A stretch of 64,000 bases of DNA from Neodiprion pinetum (lineage: Eukaryota; Arthropoda; Insecta; Hymenoptera; Diprionidae), in NCBI RefSeq assembly GCF_021155775.2, contig NC_060233.1:9922782-9986781 (forward strand), written 5' to 3'. The translations under genes were made by a program, and so were the position numbers. Under the pieces are notes generated by a model, which saw only the letters and a program-made list of their open reading frames with translations, ran no database searches and was not told the DNA's origin. Positions within the stretch are counted from its first letter, which is position 1. Each line of letters starts with the position of its first letter. Below, in pieces: positions 13,344 to 25,062 of the stretch.

Positions 13344-13771
13344 CACTGAGAAAGATTTAATTTGTTACAGTAACTAAAAAAATTCAGTAAGACAGGTATC
13401 GTTGAAAAAACTGTTTGAATATTGTTAGAATTACGAAAAACGAGGTACGCGTAACCATTTTGCGCTATTGTCGATCCTTTTTTGGCAAGTGCAACGCAAA
13501 ATCAGTTTCTTCGGTTAACTCTACTTTTTTAGTTAAATCAGGCTTTAACGTCAATTTATTCTTGCACAAGAATTAAATTTTTGCAACAGTTGGAAAAAAA
13601 TATAGTAACAGTGATCGTAATAAGAAAGATTAGTAACGGATACTAGACTTTCCGGCAACAGCTAGAAAACTAATTTTCATTTTCTACCTAGAACTATATT
13701 TTTCGATTACGGTGAAAAATGCGAATAATTAAGGACTGAGCGGTAACCGGAACTAAAAATTTCTCTCAGTG
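13344..13771 (+). mobile_element. 428-bp TA-inserting MITE, full copy
   Basis: The ends are CACTGAGAAAG and CTCTCAGTG, an inverted pair that continues loosely inward (AAATTT next to each end). The right flank is TA; the left flank is TG, a decayed TA. It is non-coding and 428 bp long, the same length as the inverted copy at 50377-50804. This is the Tc1/mariner-type pattern of TA duplication with short terminal inverted repeats, so mobilisation in trans by a mariner-like transposase is inferred. No transposase gene lies in this window. Confidence 0.9.
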
Positions 13772-15680
13772 TATGACTTTGAAAAAACAAAAAAATAGAT
13801 TTACAATAAATGTAGCCAATAAACTTCCAAAATCTATCCGAAAAGTATTCATCAATATGCGACGGAATTGATTCAACGACCTTTATACGTTTACGTGGTT
13901 AAATTTTCCCGACAGGGACCGAGGCATTTTGCAAATGCGAATCAAGCCCGGCCCTTCGCCCTTTTGTACCCATACTCATCCACCTGATAATCACGGGATT
14001 AGCGTCCGCCGCTGATCCCAAATTCCGAGAGAATTTCCCTCCGCAGTTTGCCTGTCGTCCGGGATTGTTTTTACATGCATGTGCTTTTTTTCGTTGAACT
14101 ATTTTTTTCGGTTGAATCGCGACAAAAAGCTTTGCATGATTATGGGAAAATCGTTTTCGAAATTTTTATTTATTTTTTTTCTCCCGTCGCTTTGAAGTAC
14201 AGATTGCAGCCTGCCCTTGGCATTCATGGTATTTTGGTATGTAGCAAAGAGAAGAGTTCTTTTTGGTATGAATTTTATCGGCAGCAGAATTTTTTATAAC
14301 GACGATTTGCACGGTAATGTTTAACTTTCAGCGGTGCGCGAACACAATGTAATGTACCGGCATGTTTTCAGGCAAATTAACCGACGCGTTTCAATATTGA
14401 AACAAGCTTTTGCAAAGGAATAATATTACACTCGTTTGATAAATGGCATATTAGTCGGATTGGATGGTTAATCGAGGCACATTGCAACTTTGGATACCGA
14501 TTTTAATTCTCTGTGCTAGAGCAAAATAACCGTGAAATTGTTTCAAATTATAGACAAAAAAAAAAAAAATGTATGACGCAATGCGAAGTAAGCTTTTTTA
14601 AAAATGTTAATTTTCGACAACATCACGTGATCGAATATCTGGGAACTTATTGAAAATACAATCAATCCAAACAGAAGGCAGAAAACTACTCGTTTCATAT
14701 GAAACTTTATCGAAGCTCAAGATTTTATGTTAGTAAAAACGGTTTATCAAAACATGATATATTCTCGACTATTTCAAATATTTGTCTCACAGTTTTACTT
14801 TCACATAACCTGTTCGAATATAATTTCGCCATCATCGTTGATATACCGATTTATTTCCGATGACATACGTATGGACGATACATGTGTAGGAAAACGTCAG
14901 AGAAATTATTCACACTTGAATGAAAATAACAGTCGCCACAAATATATCGAAACACGTGACGCATTCTGTTCGGCATTATTTTTTTTATTATATATATCGA
15001 CACACATATATATGACATGTGTATAAATGTATAAGTAGAATGAATTTTTATTTTTGCGTGACGTTGATAAATCTCGGGAAGCTTAGGGAACGAAATTTCT
15101 CCGATGACGTTTGGGGGGGGGGAGTTTTTGGGGCAGAGGAAGGGAGCGTAATGAAAAACGGATTATAATGGATAACACAGGTAGATGGGACGCAGTGTAA
15201 AAATAGTTATTGGCTGTGGGGGTGAAATAATCGACAGTAATCCTCGTCGAATTTCCTTATGCGAGTAAAAAAAAAAAAATTGTTCAAGTTATATCATGTG
15301 AAAGTATGAGACCGATCAGTGAAAGAGATTAGAGAAAAGAACCGAATCTCCTCGATTGCAAAATCCGGAAGATCAATTCCGTCGGGACTTGGTTGAAAGT
15401 CGCAATCAACGGATTAGGCTCTGCATATGGCATCGTGTGTATAGTTATGAGACATTCCAAGCCAACTTTTGAGTAATTGTTCCTGACCTAGAAGAATGTT
15501 CTCTGGTTTCAAAAATACATCAAACTTATTTTCGTTCATTCTATTCTTCGCTTACTTTTGAACCATGATTTTTTTTTGTTTCGACGCTTGCAGTATTTTC
15601 AGAAAAATTCAGAGCATAGTTTTAACGCGCACGCGCTACAATCCGAGAAAAGTTTTTAGCCAGTGTGACCAACCGTCACG
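13772..15680. other. AT-rich spacer with a G-run
   Basis: Mostly featureless. 13900-14050 is GC-balanced and may be a conserved element. A run of ten G lies at 15113-15122, followed by GGGG and GGG further on, so a quadruplex is possible. No gene is recognised. Confidence 0.45.
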
Positions 15681-15763
15681 AACGTAACCTAAAAAATTTT
15701 GACAAACTGTCCGTATTGAGCACAACAGCCGGTGCCAAATGTCAAAACTTTTGAGGTTACGTT
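15681..15763. repeat. Small inverted repeat (24-bp arms)
   Basis: AACGTAACCT followed by AAAAAATTTTGACA at 15681-15704 is mirrored by TGTCAAAACTTTTGAGGTTACGTT at 15740-15763, with two mismatches and a 35-bp loop. It could be a small MITE remnant or a hairpin; no target duplication was found. Confidence 0.65.
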
Positions 15764-15769
15764 AATGAC

Positions 15770-15780
15770 GCGCATGCGCA
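15770..15780. promoter_or_regulatory. NRF-1/Ewg-type motif GCGCATGCGCA
   Basis: Matches the known palindromic NRF-1 (insect erect wing) consensus YGCGCAYGCGCR, apart from the first base. Such motifs concentrate in constitutive promoters, but no gene is visible beside it. Functional assignment is inference. Confidence 0.35.
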
Positions 15781-16205
15781 TTGACTCTCGATATAACTGT
15801 TTTGCATAATTTAATGCAAAATAAACACAACCGTACGATAAAAGTGTGCGATTGGACGTTGGCAAAAAAAAAAAAGGTAGAGCAAGATGTATCCAATCAA
15901 ATGTGAGAGATAAAGATTCTTTCCGTATGATTGAAAATATCAATATCTCCCGATTTCCTCTAAAAGAAATCGAGGTTAGAGGGGAAGGGTTGCATGATTG
16001 GTGGTTTCGATCAGCCAAGAGCGGTAACCAGAATGGCACTACGGGATTTGTTATCTGGATGAGATATGGTTACGGGACCAAGGGTGGGAATTTCGGCCAG
16101 TGAATAAATAAAACCCATTGGGGGTAGGTTGGCCGGGTGTCCGCAGCATAGCGCGTCCCGGGAATTAAGTGCACAGGTGGTGCCACCGGCGTTCAGGCCT
16201 GTTGC
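15781..16205. other. Spacer rising into a GC-rich island
   Basis: AT-rich up to about 15950, then progressively GC-rich towards 16200. No coding region is supported; a polymer-free 85-codon frame on + has no recognisable domain. Confidence 0.35.
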
Positions 16206-16271
16206 TCAGTCTCACCGTGACGCGAGCGCCGCTTCCAAACGACCGACACGAATGATCAAAGACCGTTCAGG
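16206..16271 (+). promoter_or_regulatory. Candidate transcription start and short 5' exon
   Basis: GC-rich island with an initiator-like TCAGTC at 16206-16211, followed by CpG-rich sequence and a strong splice donor, AGG/GTGAGT, with GT at 16272. An ATG at 16252 would open a short frame running into the donor. This is the layout of a TATA-less insect first exon. It is only a motif combination: no downstream exon was recognised and the initiator pentamer is common by chance. Confidence 0.2.
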
Positions 16272-18209
16272 GTGAGTGGGGATTTGGTTGAGGATAGCGA
16301 GAGACGAGGAGGGGTCGGAAAGAGGGGCGGGGGGCAGTAGATGGCGGAATTTTAGCGAATAGCTTCCGTCCGGTCATGTTCTCGCGAAATCCTTGCATTC
16401 GCACCTTGACCGGCTTAGCATTAAGCTCGAGGGTGAAATAACGACGCAGGCATACTCGCACGACTGCAAAATTATCGTTAGTGATGGTGAGCTGTTTGCG
16501 AAAGAAAAAAAGAAGAAAAAAAAAACAGGAGAAAAAATTACCAGAACCTGGGGGAAAACGGTATAATCTTTTTTAGTCGGGAAAATCGATTCAACTAATG
16601 GGATAACTTGGAGAGAAAAAAATTAATTGGTAGAAAGTGCGGTGGTGAGATTCTCGAGAAAATCTCAGTAAGTACGATGACGAATGTCGTGAATTCGATA
16701 AGTTTAGGGAAGTTTTACTGGAATTATGACACCCTCGAAATACTGCGTGTATCACATTGTTATGGGGGAGGGAGTTCAGCTGAGTTTTGAATTGAATTTA
16801 CTGGTAAACTAACTTTCCAAAATTCATGAAATTCTAACGTCAGCTTGTTCTTGTTAAAAGTAACCAACGAGGATTTTTTTTTTTTTGGAATATTATAGAA
16901 TCAAACTCGTGAGTAAGAATATTTTGGTCGATGAATTTGGGATCTTAATTTATTTCTCAGATTCCACCGAACATATGTTCCAGGTTTGGAAAAAAACACT
17001 CGATCACGTCAAATGATTTTGGACAGCGCATTTTAGGTAGACTGCATTTATTTTGAAGATGAAATCATGCTTTCTCAATTTTAGATTCAGGTGCATCCGA
17101 TACCAGAAACACGATTATAGAAATTAGTTTTGCGATCGGAAAGAATAAGCTGTAAAATAGACATGAGGATTTCTGTGGTCAGTTGCTGAGAAAATTAAGC
17201 ATTATGCTAAACAGGAAATCCATGCACATCCCGAAACCCGCGTTATACATCGCAACATATTTTGACTTAACGAATTAAAAAGTGGTTCGCAAAGTACAAC
17301 AATAAGAAACCACGAGTTATAACCAAACACGTGAGAGAATTAATCATATTGTGAAACTCGTTTATCGAGCAATAATTACGATAATAAACGAGGAAAGATG
17401 GATTTCTGGGACGAAGAGTGGTCTAGACTGCCAGTTCAGAACATCAGGAGCACACGTGTATGCTTTATTACTGGGAAAGTGAAGAACAGGTCAAAGTCAC
17501 GTGTAAGAGTTACTCGTTGAGATAGGCAGAGTTTTCTAAGATGTGATATTTAAGTGAATCAAACCAGAAATCCACGTCGTTGTACCGTAGGGGCAAAAAA
17601 TATGCTAATTTTGACACTTTTTCAACCACCCGGTAAGGCCATAAAAAATTTGCTTCTATTCAAGGCCACGTGCGTGCCACACGCCTATCAACGGCTGACG
17701 AGTGGGACGTGATGTAAAATTTACACGCCAATTCCACACTCTGGTTCTCTGTAACTATAATGTGACGAGTTCCTGGCGTCCTTCTGACGTCTATATTGTG
17801 TATTAAAGAGAATGAGTCTTCAAATGAAAGTGGACAAAGCGAGTGAGGAATCGATCATGTTTTTAAAATATAACGGTCGGTGTTATGAGGAATCACGAAA
17901 AACGGCGATCCTTCGAGTAGTAAACATCTTAATTAATCTATGTAATCGATGAAAGCTTTTCGATTGAATTCCCGCAATCACCACGCATCCATTATGGTTC
18001 TTAGTAACGGGGAAAGATTTTTCAAAAGCCACCGAACGTTGCGGTAAAGACTGAAATGGTCTGTCTGTTGGATGAGTGGATACAAGTAAACAACCCTTCG
18101 TCTCAATCAGGGGTATTAACGATTTCAGATAACAGATTAAAGGTCCCTCGAACCGCCAGCCAATTACGACCCATAAAAACAGACGCTGGTGGGTGTCCTG
18201 ATCCAAAAA
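16272..18209. other. Spacer, no gene seen
   Basis: 16272-16480 is GC-balanced and carries a 64-codon frame on - with no known domain; the rest is AT-rich. No RNA gene or exon is recognised. Confidence 0.45.
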
Positions 18210-18217
18210 AGAAAGAG

Positions 18218-18285
<68 letters not shown>
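18210..18285. repeat. (GA)n microsatellite, longest in the window
   Basis: A purine-only tract of about 75 bp, mostly perfect GA from about 18222 to 18279. The open frames through it read as serine/leucine or arginine/glutamate repeats and are artefacts. Polypurine tracts can form triplex DNA and bind GAGA factor. Confidence 0.95.
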
Positions 18286-19359
18286 TCCTCGAGGCTGAAT
18301 GGAAAGATGCCTCGGTAAATAGATCCTTTCAGAAATCCCAAACAATGATAGAGCAGTATTATCGTTAAGGTTGAAAAGTCATTGTACACTCAACAGTTGT
18401 ACGGTTTCACCTGCACAATCGGCGAACGGTGAAATGGGATGAGAAGCTTCGAGGCGAGCCTCATTGTTCAGCATAGAAAAATATGATGCGCTTCACGACG
18501 CGGTGCCCGAAGAGTGCACCTTATCATCGTGTACTCAAGGTCCGCGTGTATCGCATTACCGGAGATAATGGGGCAGGTAGAGTAAATCAGAAAGATGGAA
18601 AGGGGTCCTTTTACCGTGCCACTCCGCATAACCGCAACCACGAACGAACCGGAAGAAAGACCACGTCGCAACTGGCTGCATAATGTAACGCCTGTTCTAA
18701 ATAACCTTCAGCGATATGGAATCAGTTTCTGTATTTATACAGGGCCAGTGGTGGCTTCAACCCGGTAACAACAATGGCTCGTCCAACCGAGAAGAGGGTA
18801 TGTAGGTAACTGGTGCGCCATGCTAAACGTGGTATAATTGATGACGTTGCAGCGTTGGGCCCTGCTGCTCCTTTTCATTTATCATCCTCCATTTCTGAGG
18901 AGGAAAACTATACACAGTAGAAGGTAACGTCGAGACCACGATGCGCTACTGCAAGCGATGTGACTTTGCTGATGGTATAACCGCCGACCGTTATGGACTT
19001 GAAGGTAAAATTTTCCGGATTATACGGAACGGTTAAGCACTGCTCGAACCAACCATTGCTTCCAAATTTGTAGCCTTGTAATAAAAAGAGCTGGGAATGC
19101 CGCTCTTGTTTCACGTCACAACGGAACGTCAACTGCGGTTTTGAACAATCGCTTTGCTGGCTTTTGCCGAAGCTTCAAGCGTCCCCGATTGAGTTAGTTA
19201 TGGTAGAGAGGAGTTGAGAGATGGCGGATAAGTGCAGGTTATGGATGGGCTTAGCCGCGTTCTCCAGCTCGATTAGTCATTGGGTTCCGACGCGTTATCG
19301 AGATGTTGATCACTTCACAAGGTTGGCTGTACACTCGAGTTTGGACGTATAATCGAATT
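18286..19359. other. GC-balanced spacer, possible conserved noncoding DNA
   Basis: Composition is more balanced than most of the window, particularly 18400-18900 and 18950-19310. Several short open frames overlap on both strands without recognisable domains, which argues for noncoding conserved DNA rather than an exon. Confidence 0.3.
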
Positions 19360-19690
19360 TCATAAAGATTTCACGGAAATTCCTGGATTTTCAAGTATTT
19401 CAAAGTGAGTTTGAAAGTTTTAAAATGACTTCAAAGTTTTTATCTAATATCGACGACACTTCGTGAGACTTTAGGCCTTAGGTTCTACAGATTCGATAGA
19501 ATGTTACGATAACTTCATGTGACTTCAAGAGACTTTAAAAACTTCACCGGGTTATAAGAAACTACAAGATTTCGTTGAACATCGTGAAAATTTGCAGGTC
19601 TCTACAAAACTAAATCCTGTGATCTCATAGCGGATACCATGGACATGGAAATCACAAGGTTTGAAAGTGTTTCACGTGAATTTGAAGACG
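19360..19690. repeat. Degenerate ACTTCAA/TTTCAAG word cluster
   Basis: Recurrent variants of GACTTCAAG, AACTTCA, TTTCAAGT, TCACGTGAATTTGAAG and GTGACTTCAAG. Similar words occur at 53340-53720, mostly inverted. It looks like a decayed short-period repeat; the unit length is not fixed. Confidence 0.45.
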
Positions 19691-21589
19691 CGTGTTCATA
19701 CCTTACTCAAAAACGATTCAGCGTCGAGGTCGATGAGAAATAGCGAAAAAACAGTAATGAAGCACCGCGACATTTCGACCACTTTGACCGTATTCTCAAG
19801 TACTTAACGCTGTCTAGTCTGATCCGTGTTAAAATCGTAGACTCGAGCATTAACTTCCCGTGACTTGAACAAAGTGTTATGCCTGTTTCCAGTAACGTTG
19901 AAGCCGCAAGGTGAACGAGGAGTATAAGAACAAAGCTTTGAGGGGCGGTTAAACGAGGGTGGAAAGGAAAACGCCGGGGTGAGAAATGGGCGGAAAAAGA
20001 GACCAAGGAACTCGTTCGAAAGAGCTTTCGGATTCGAGGGTGAAAAGTTGGCGATTCGCAGTTCCCGGGGCGCTGCATTGCTATCAACCACGTGGCCGAG
20101 AGTACGAACGGCAATTATCCTCCCGCCCTGCTCAGCAATAAGCAGACGCGATAGTAATTAATTTCAGTTGACACTACCGGAGGGAAAGAATTTTCTCCTG
20201 TTTCATCCGCATCCACTTTTTTTCTCTGGGGGAATGGCGGTGGATTTTAGATTTAGAATACACAGACTTTCATCCACCTCTTAGCCACTAAGAGGCCTCC
20301 GAGTTGGAGGCTTATGTGACTCGGATTCCCCGCGAATCCATTGGCCTTGCTCTTTTAACCCAAACCATAAATCATTGAAAGTGCTACCACGTCCCACGGG
20401 GTACCAGAAAATTTATGTTCGATGGAAAATCGAACGTTCTCTATTCGCCGCCTCAAGTGGATCGTGTCACAAATCTCACCCACCAGATGAACACCTACGC
20501 AGTCCGTTACACGGTGAACACTTGACGTGCCCGTGTGATTCTGTTTCCATATGGTTGTGAGGATAACCGATCGTGAACTGTCCTAAATTGCGAAATGAAT
20601 TTTTCCCCTTTAACGGACGGGAAAAAGAATGGAAAGCGGTATCAACAAAGGTACATTTTCATCCGTTTCGAATGGCCTTTAACACAAAGTGGCAAGATCG
20701 TCGCAATTCCTTTGGTTATGTAGGTAATTAAAAAACTCTGAGTACATTCTGTCTTTCACACGACAAAGGGTTTGACAAGATTAAAAAATTGTTCAAAGTA
20801 ACAAAATGGTCTCTTGACCGAAGACAATTTGATTTATTCGAAGAAAGAAAGAGAAAAAAAAAAAAAAAATTACCGTCCTCCGTGTATTTTAGCTTAATGT
20901 ACCCTCTTCGAAACGAGTATTTGGTTTTTACTCAAAGAATTTATAGGACCGCCGTTGAGTTACGAGTAGGTTCATTACTTTGGCAATTAAAAGCAATCGT
21001 AAAAGTGATTGAAAACCGACTCGTAACCGCTGCGAAGATTGTCAATACTATAAATAGAAAAGTAATTTTGATTTCAAAGCGCGACGTTTCTCTCTTTCCT
21101 CTTATTATACCTAAGTATAGAACCACTTGTGTAAATAAATTTTTCCAATTTTATATCACCTCAATTCACACCGATAGTAATATAAATTGAGAAATAGATC
21201 CAACACGCATTTTATCATCGATCCAATTTCAATGCAGTTCGAGTCAAGAGAAGAAGAGAAGAGAAACAAAAAGACATTAAACGCTTGAGGTCGTAAACTC
21301 GACCCGAGCAATTCTGGCGCCACCTGTGGCAGCGAGACAAACTTGATTTTTGCGCTTCTGTTTTTTGAACGTCGAACTCGTGTTATGAGAGAGTATAAAA
21401 AAAAATAAAACAATAAAAAAATTTCTAAACACAAAAAGCAAGAAGCCGAGAGGAATATTTTCAGCGAATAGACACCGAGGAGCTTCCAAGAGTTATTAAA
21501 GATCTCGATATCCAAGCACGAATCTCTTCTCATCCGGTGTGTAATTCCGAATTGGCAGTGAGACAACTCAATCTGTTAAACATTCATTC
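19691..21589. other. Spacer, no gene seen
   Basis: 19800-20580 is GC-balanced with many overlapping short frames, and 20580-21590 is AT-rich with an A-run at 20854-20869. No domain, RNA gene or reliable exon was recognised. Confidence 0.45.
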
Positions 21590-21607
21590 GCGATGATCGA
21601 TCATCGC
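21590..21607. promoter_or_regulatory. Perfect 18-bp palindrome GCGATGATCGATCATCGC
   Basis: Every base pairs with its partner; the symmetry ends at 21589/21608. A palindrome this long is expected far less than once in 64 kb by chance, so it may be a dimer-binding site. The identity of the binder is unknown. Confidence 0.35.
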
Positions 21608-24430
21608 ACGTAACGCTATTAGTGATGCTTTCGGCGATTTCAGCGATCTGTAAAACAAACCTGATAATGGATGTCTGCTTAGATGTGTGCCAAAAAATGA
21701 AGAAAAAAAAAAAAAAAAAAGAAAAAAGAAATCAGGAGGACCGTGATTTTAATTTAACCGTTTCAACGCCTCGTATTCACACTTTCCGCTATTAACGCTT
21801 GAAACATTTAACGCATTCCTTGTTGAGTTAATCGGGATTTGGTTAGTTTCAGTGTTTACAATTCTCTTCGTAGAAAATTCGATTGATAGTACATTACAAG
21901 ACGCGAGACCCACAAATGTACATTTCTACACAATATTGTGCGTAATATATTGGCGTATGTAAAGGATTTTGCACGTGTGTGTCCGATTTATTCCGAGATT
22001 TTTTCGTTTATCCCCAAGTTTTAAAGTAGTTAACCAAATGTACATAAATGGCATTACGATGAATAATTTTACATTTTTACCCGGCAGGCTTTAATCTCGT
22101 ACGTTGGCAAAACGAAAAACGGGGAATAGGGAGGAATTACACAGACACCAAAATTCCTGTGCTAAAATTCCAATTGTATCATTCTTGCTGCATATTCATT
22201 TATTCCCCATGCATGTGTGCGGATACCTGCGTCAATAATATTATGTTTCGTAAAAACGTTTATAATCTATACGCCTGTTAAAAATAAACAAACAATGAAA
22301 CCGGCAACATGTAAATATAATAATATAATAGTATCACAATTAGGAGTCGATCTCTAACAAAGATGTGAAATTGCATGAAATAAAAGTCGGTGTACTAAAC
22401 TGATGCGTCATTATCAATTGGACGGTTAAATTTATTTCAACCTATACATCATTACATTATAGCATGAATATACTAACATATTTTTTATTTTGTACTTTGA
22501 GGGGGAAAAAAAAAAAAAAAAAAAAAATTCAATATTTTAGGATGCAAAATTTGTCCCTTTTTTCTGTGTTGTCCATCGAAAATCCATAATCTATGTACCG
22601 ACGTGGTGGATATTATTTTTTCCTGACCCTGAATGAAAAATGCATGGATTCAACATCATTCTCTGATTCGTCGGTGTAGCAAATATCAATCACTATCGAT
22701 CGACGGGAACTCGATGCTTGGTTGCCCCGATAACATAGTGTTATGATACTAGCAGGTGTTCGGGAATGGATTGCAATTCTCCTACACGTGCATATATGTA
22801 CACATACAATGTACATGCAAGCATAAATACTCGTTTTACATCCGTTTCATTGTTATTGGATTTTACGTTCGATCAACGTTTTAGTACGCACGAAATACCA
22901 CCGTGTACGTTATAGGTACACGTACCATTATACATTTCCCTATTGTGTGGCAAAAGAAAACTTGGGCAAAATCAAATGACCTGTACTTCGTACGATCAGT
23001 CAAAAGAATCGCAACGACGACGATTTAACACACCTTTCTTAATTAAAGTCGATATAGCGACGCGTTTTTTGGAATAACTACTCGTTATTTCACGGAACTT
23101 TGGAACCGTATGACATGAAATTCTGTGAACGGTAACACAGCATTAACATACTCATATTTTCCAAACTCAATTGCTTCAAAGTTGTGTCAAAAAGTTGGGG
23201 AAACAGTGAGTTTACAGTCCACGTCTCGTTAGGATGAGGCAACTTTAACGTCGATCTCATCGTTCGACACATGTTGCTCAAGAACCATCGTAATCAGAAA
23301 GTAGTCTCCAAAACCGGCCAGAACTTGCGTACAAGCTCATTCCGTTCTTTAGTCTTACATCCGAGCTCAATTTCCGTTGTTTATTCGTCGTAACACCGAT
23401 CCGGTAAAATTTCCCTTAACACGACGTGACGCAATTGAAAATCCCATAACTAAAACTAACGACGGCCGGATGGTCGGATGTTCCTTCGTTGTAGTTTCCG
23501 CCAAAAAGGCTGATACCAGAGCAGGTGTTGGGAACGAGTATGAAACGTGCCCGTGTACGAAAATCGCACCTACATGTGTATAAAGTGGAATTTCGACAAT
23601 AGAATTTCCTCCCTTTTTCCCAGAGCAGTCGTCGTCGAAAAGGGGTTTGAGAGGCGAAAATCGGGGGGTGAATTTGGTCGTAAATATCCACAGCGTACGC
23701 GTATACAAGGCACTGTGTCAGAGCTTGAAGAAGATTGATTCAAAGGTAAAAGGTAAACCTCGTCGATGATCGCGAATCGGGTAAAAAAAAACAAACAAAC
23801 AAACATAACGACACACATTCATTTCATACCAGTACATACATATACCAACCTTAAATTACTCGTTGAAATCATCCCCGACTATCGTAATCCCGTGACCAAT
23901 TTAATCAATGCGAACGATGAATTAAGCTTCGTGTAGAGAATCGACTATGCCGTATGCAATGTGTATTTTCTCTAACGCAACCGAAGATAATTCCACACGG
24001 TAGATAATTCGCTGATAATTGTGAGTTTAACGAACTCGCATCGAATCGATTCAATTCGACAAATATTATTAAGATACTACTACGAAACATAAATTCATGT
24101 CAGATTTAACATTCCATCGTGAGTTCGAGTCACCCGATCCTTGTAAAAATCAAAGAAAAAATCGATTGATCGTGCCAAGCGAATCCGTTGTACGGAATCG
24201 TTCCATCAATGATAAAATATTGGTAAAAATTATCTGCGGGATGTTCGGACCGCAACAGCATCAGGCCAAAACGCGAGAAGCATAAACAACATCGTCTTGT
24301 CCCAGTTGCTCGATGGTCGCAGATTCGCTGCAATTCGTCATTTTCGCAACATCGTCGAGAAAAACAACAACAACAAAACCAAAACCAACACGCATGCACA
24401 AGGGTGCAGGGTAAAAATCCAACCGTTGCT
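21608..24430. other. Spacer, no gene seen
   Basis: AT-rich, with A-runs at about 21702-21721 and 22506-22527. The block 23370-23760 is GC-balanced and open in several frames at once on both strands, without any recognisable protein family, so it is more likely noncoding than an exon. Confidence 0.45.
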
Positions 24431-24484
24431 CGGTCAGTGAGTCAGTGAGTCAGTCAGTCAGTCAGTCAGTCAGTCAGTGAGTGA
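24431..24484 (+). repeat. (CAGT)n tract with GTCAGTGA variants
   Basis: About a dozen tandem TCAGT/GTGAGT-like units. TCAGT is also the insect initiator core, so if this is a promoter it would offer a ladder of possible start sites. It lies just upstream of the GC-rich island. Confidence 0.85.
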
Positions 24485-25062
24485 TTACGTGTAAGTCAGT
24501 GTGTCGGTGTGTCGCCTATGTGTGAGTGAGAAGAGTCTGGACCCATAAAAAACCGAGTCGAGGGATCGAGGCACAAGTCAGTGGGAATGATAACCACGCG
24601 CGCGTATCACGGTGTGTCGGTGTCAACTGAGTTGCTCCTAACGGCGGATTCGGTGCGCAGGCGTCTTTCTCCCCTCACCCTCCCCCGCCGCCGCCGCCGC
24701 CGCCCCCCTTTTCCCGCCCCCGCCGCCGCTTTTCCGCGGGTTCTCCGCCGCCCCTCTCTCTATATGGATCCTGCCGTACCTAACATCCCTTCCTTCTTCC
24801 ATTCGTCCCCAGAACCCGGTGAGTTCTGCGCCCCCTCGCAGCATCCCATCCCCCCGCCCCCCCTTTGCGAGTGGATGAGGAACCCCCCCCCCCCCCTCAT
24901 CCTCATCCTCCTCCTCCTCCTTCTACAGCACCCCAGACACCAGACCACATATCCAGCCGTCCTCGCTAGCGAACGATGCACGTTTTGCACTTCGCGGTTC
25001 GCCCGCGAAGGTATCGGATTTGAGTGATCTCTGACCTCAGCTTCTCATTCTGGGAAAACCGC
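24485..25062 (+). promoter_or_regulatory. GC-rich island, candidate promoter and 5' exon
   Basis: This is the strongest GC island in the window. It contains (CCG)n at 24686-24702, a C-run at 24883-24896, and a CTC/CAT tract after it. Two good splice donors follow on +: CCCG/GTGAGT (GT at 24819) and CCGC/GTGAGT (GT at 25063). An ATG at 24764 opens 18 codons (starting MDPAVPNIPSFF) straight into the first donor in phase 1; an in-frame ATG at 24587 lies upstream. The reading is a 5'UTR with perhaps a tiny first coding exon. No downstream exon was recognised, and C-rich low complexity could explain the open frame. Confidence 0.3.

Noticed and set aside
17883..18389. Longest open frame (168 codons, -)
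   Set aside because: Its centre is the (GA)n microsatellite read as serine/leucine repeats; flanks show no domain.
23367..23818. Overlapping open frames on both strands
   Set aside because: Openness in four or more frames at once reflects composition, and none matches a known family.
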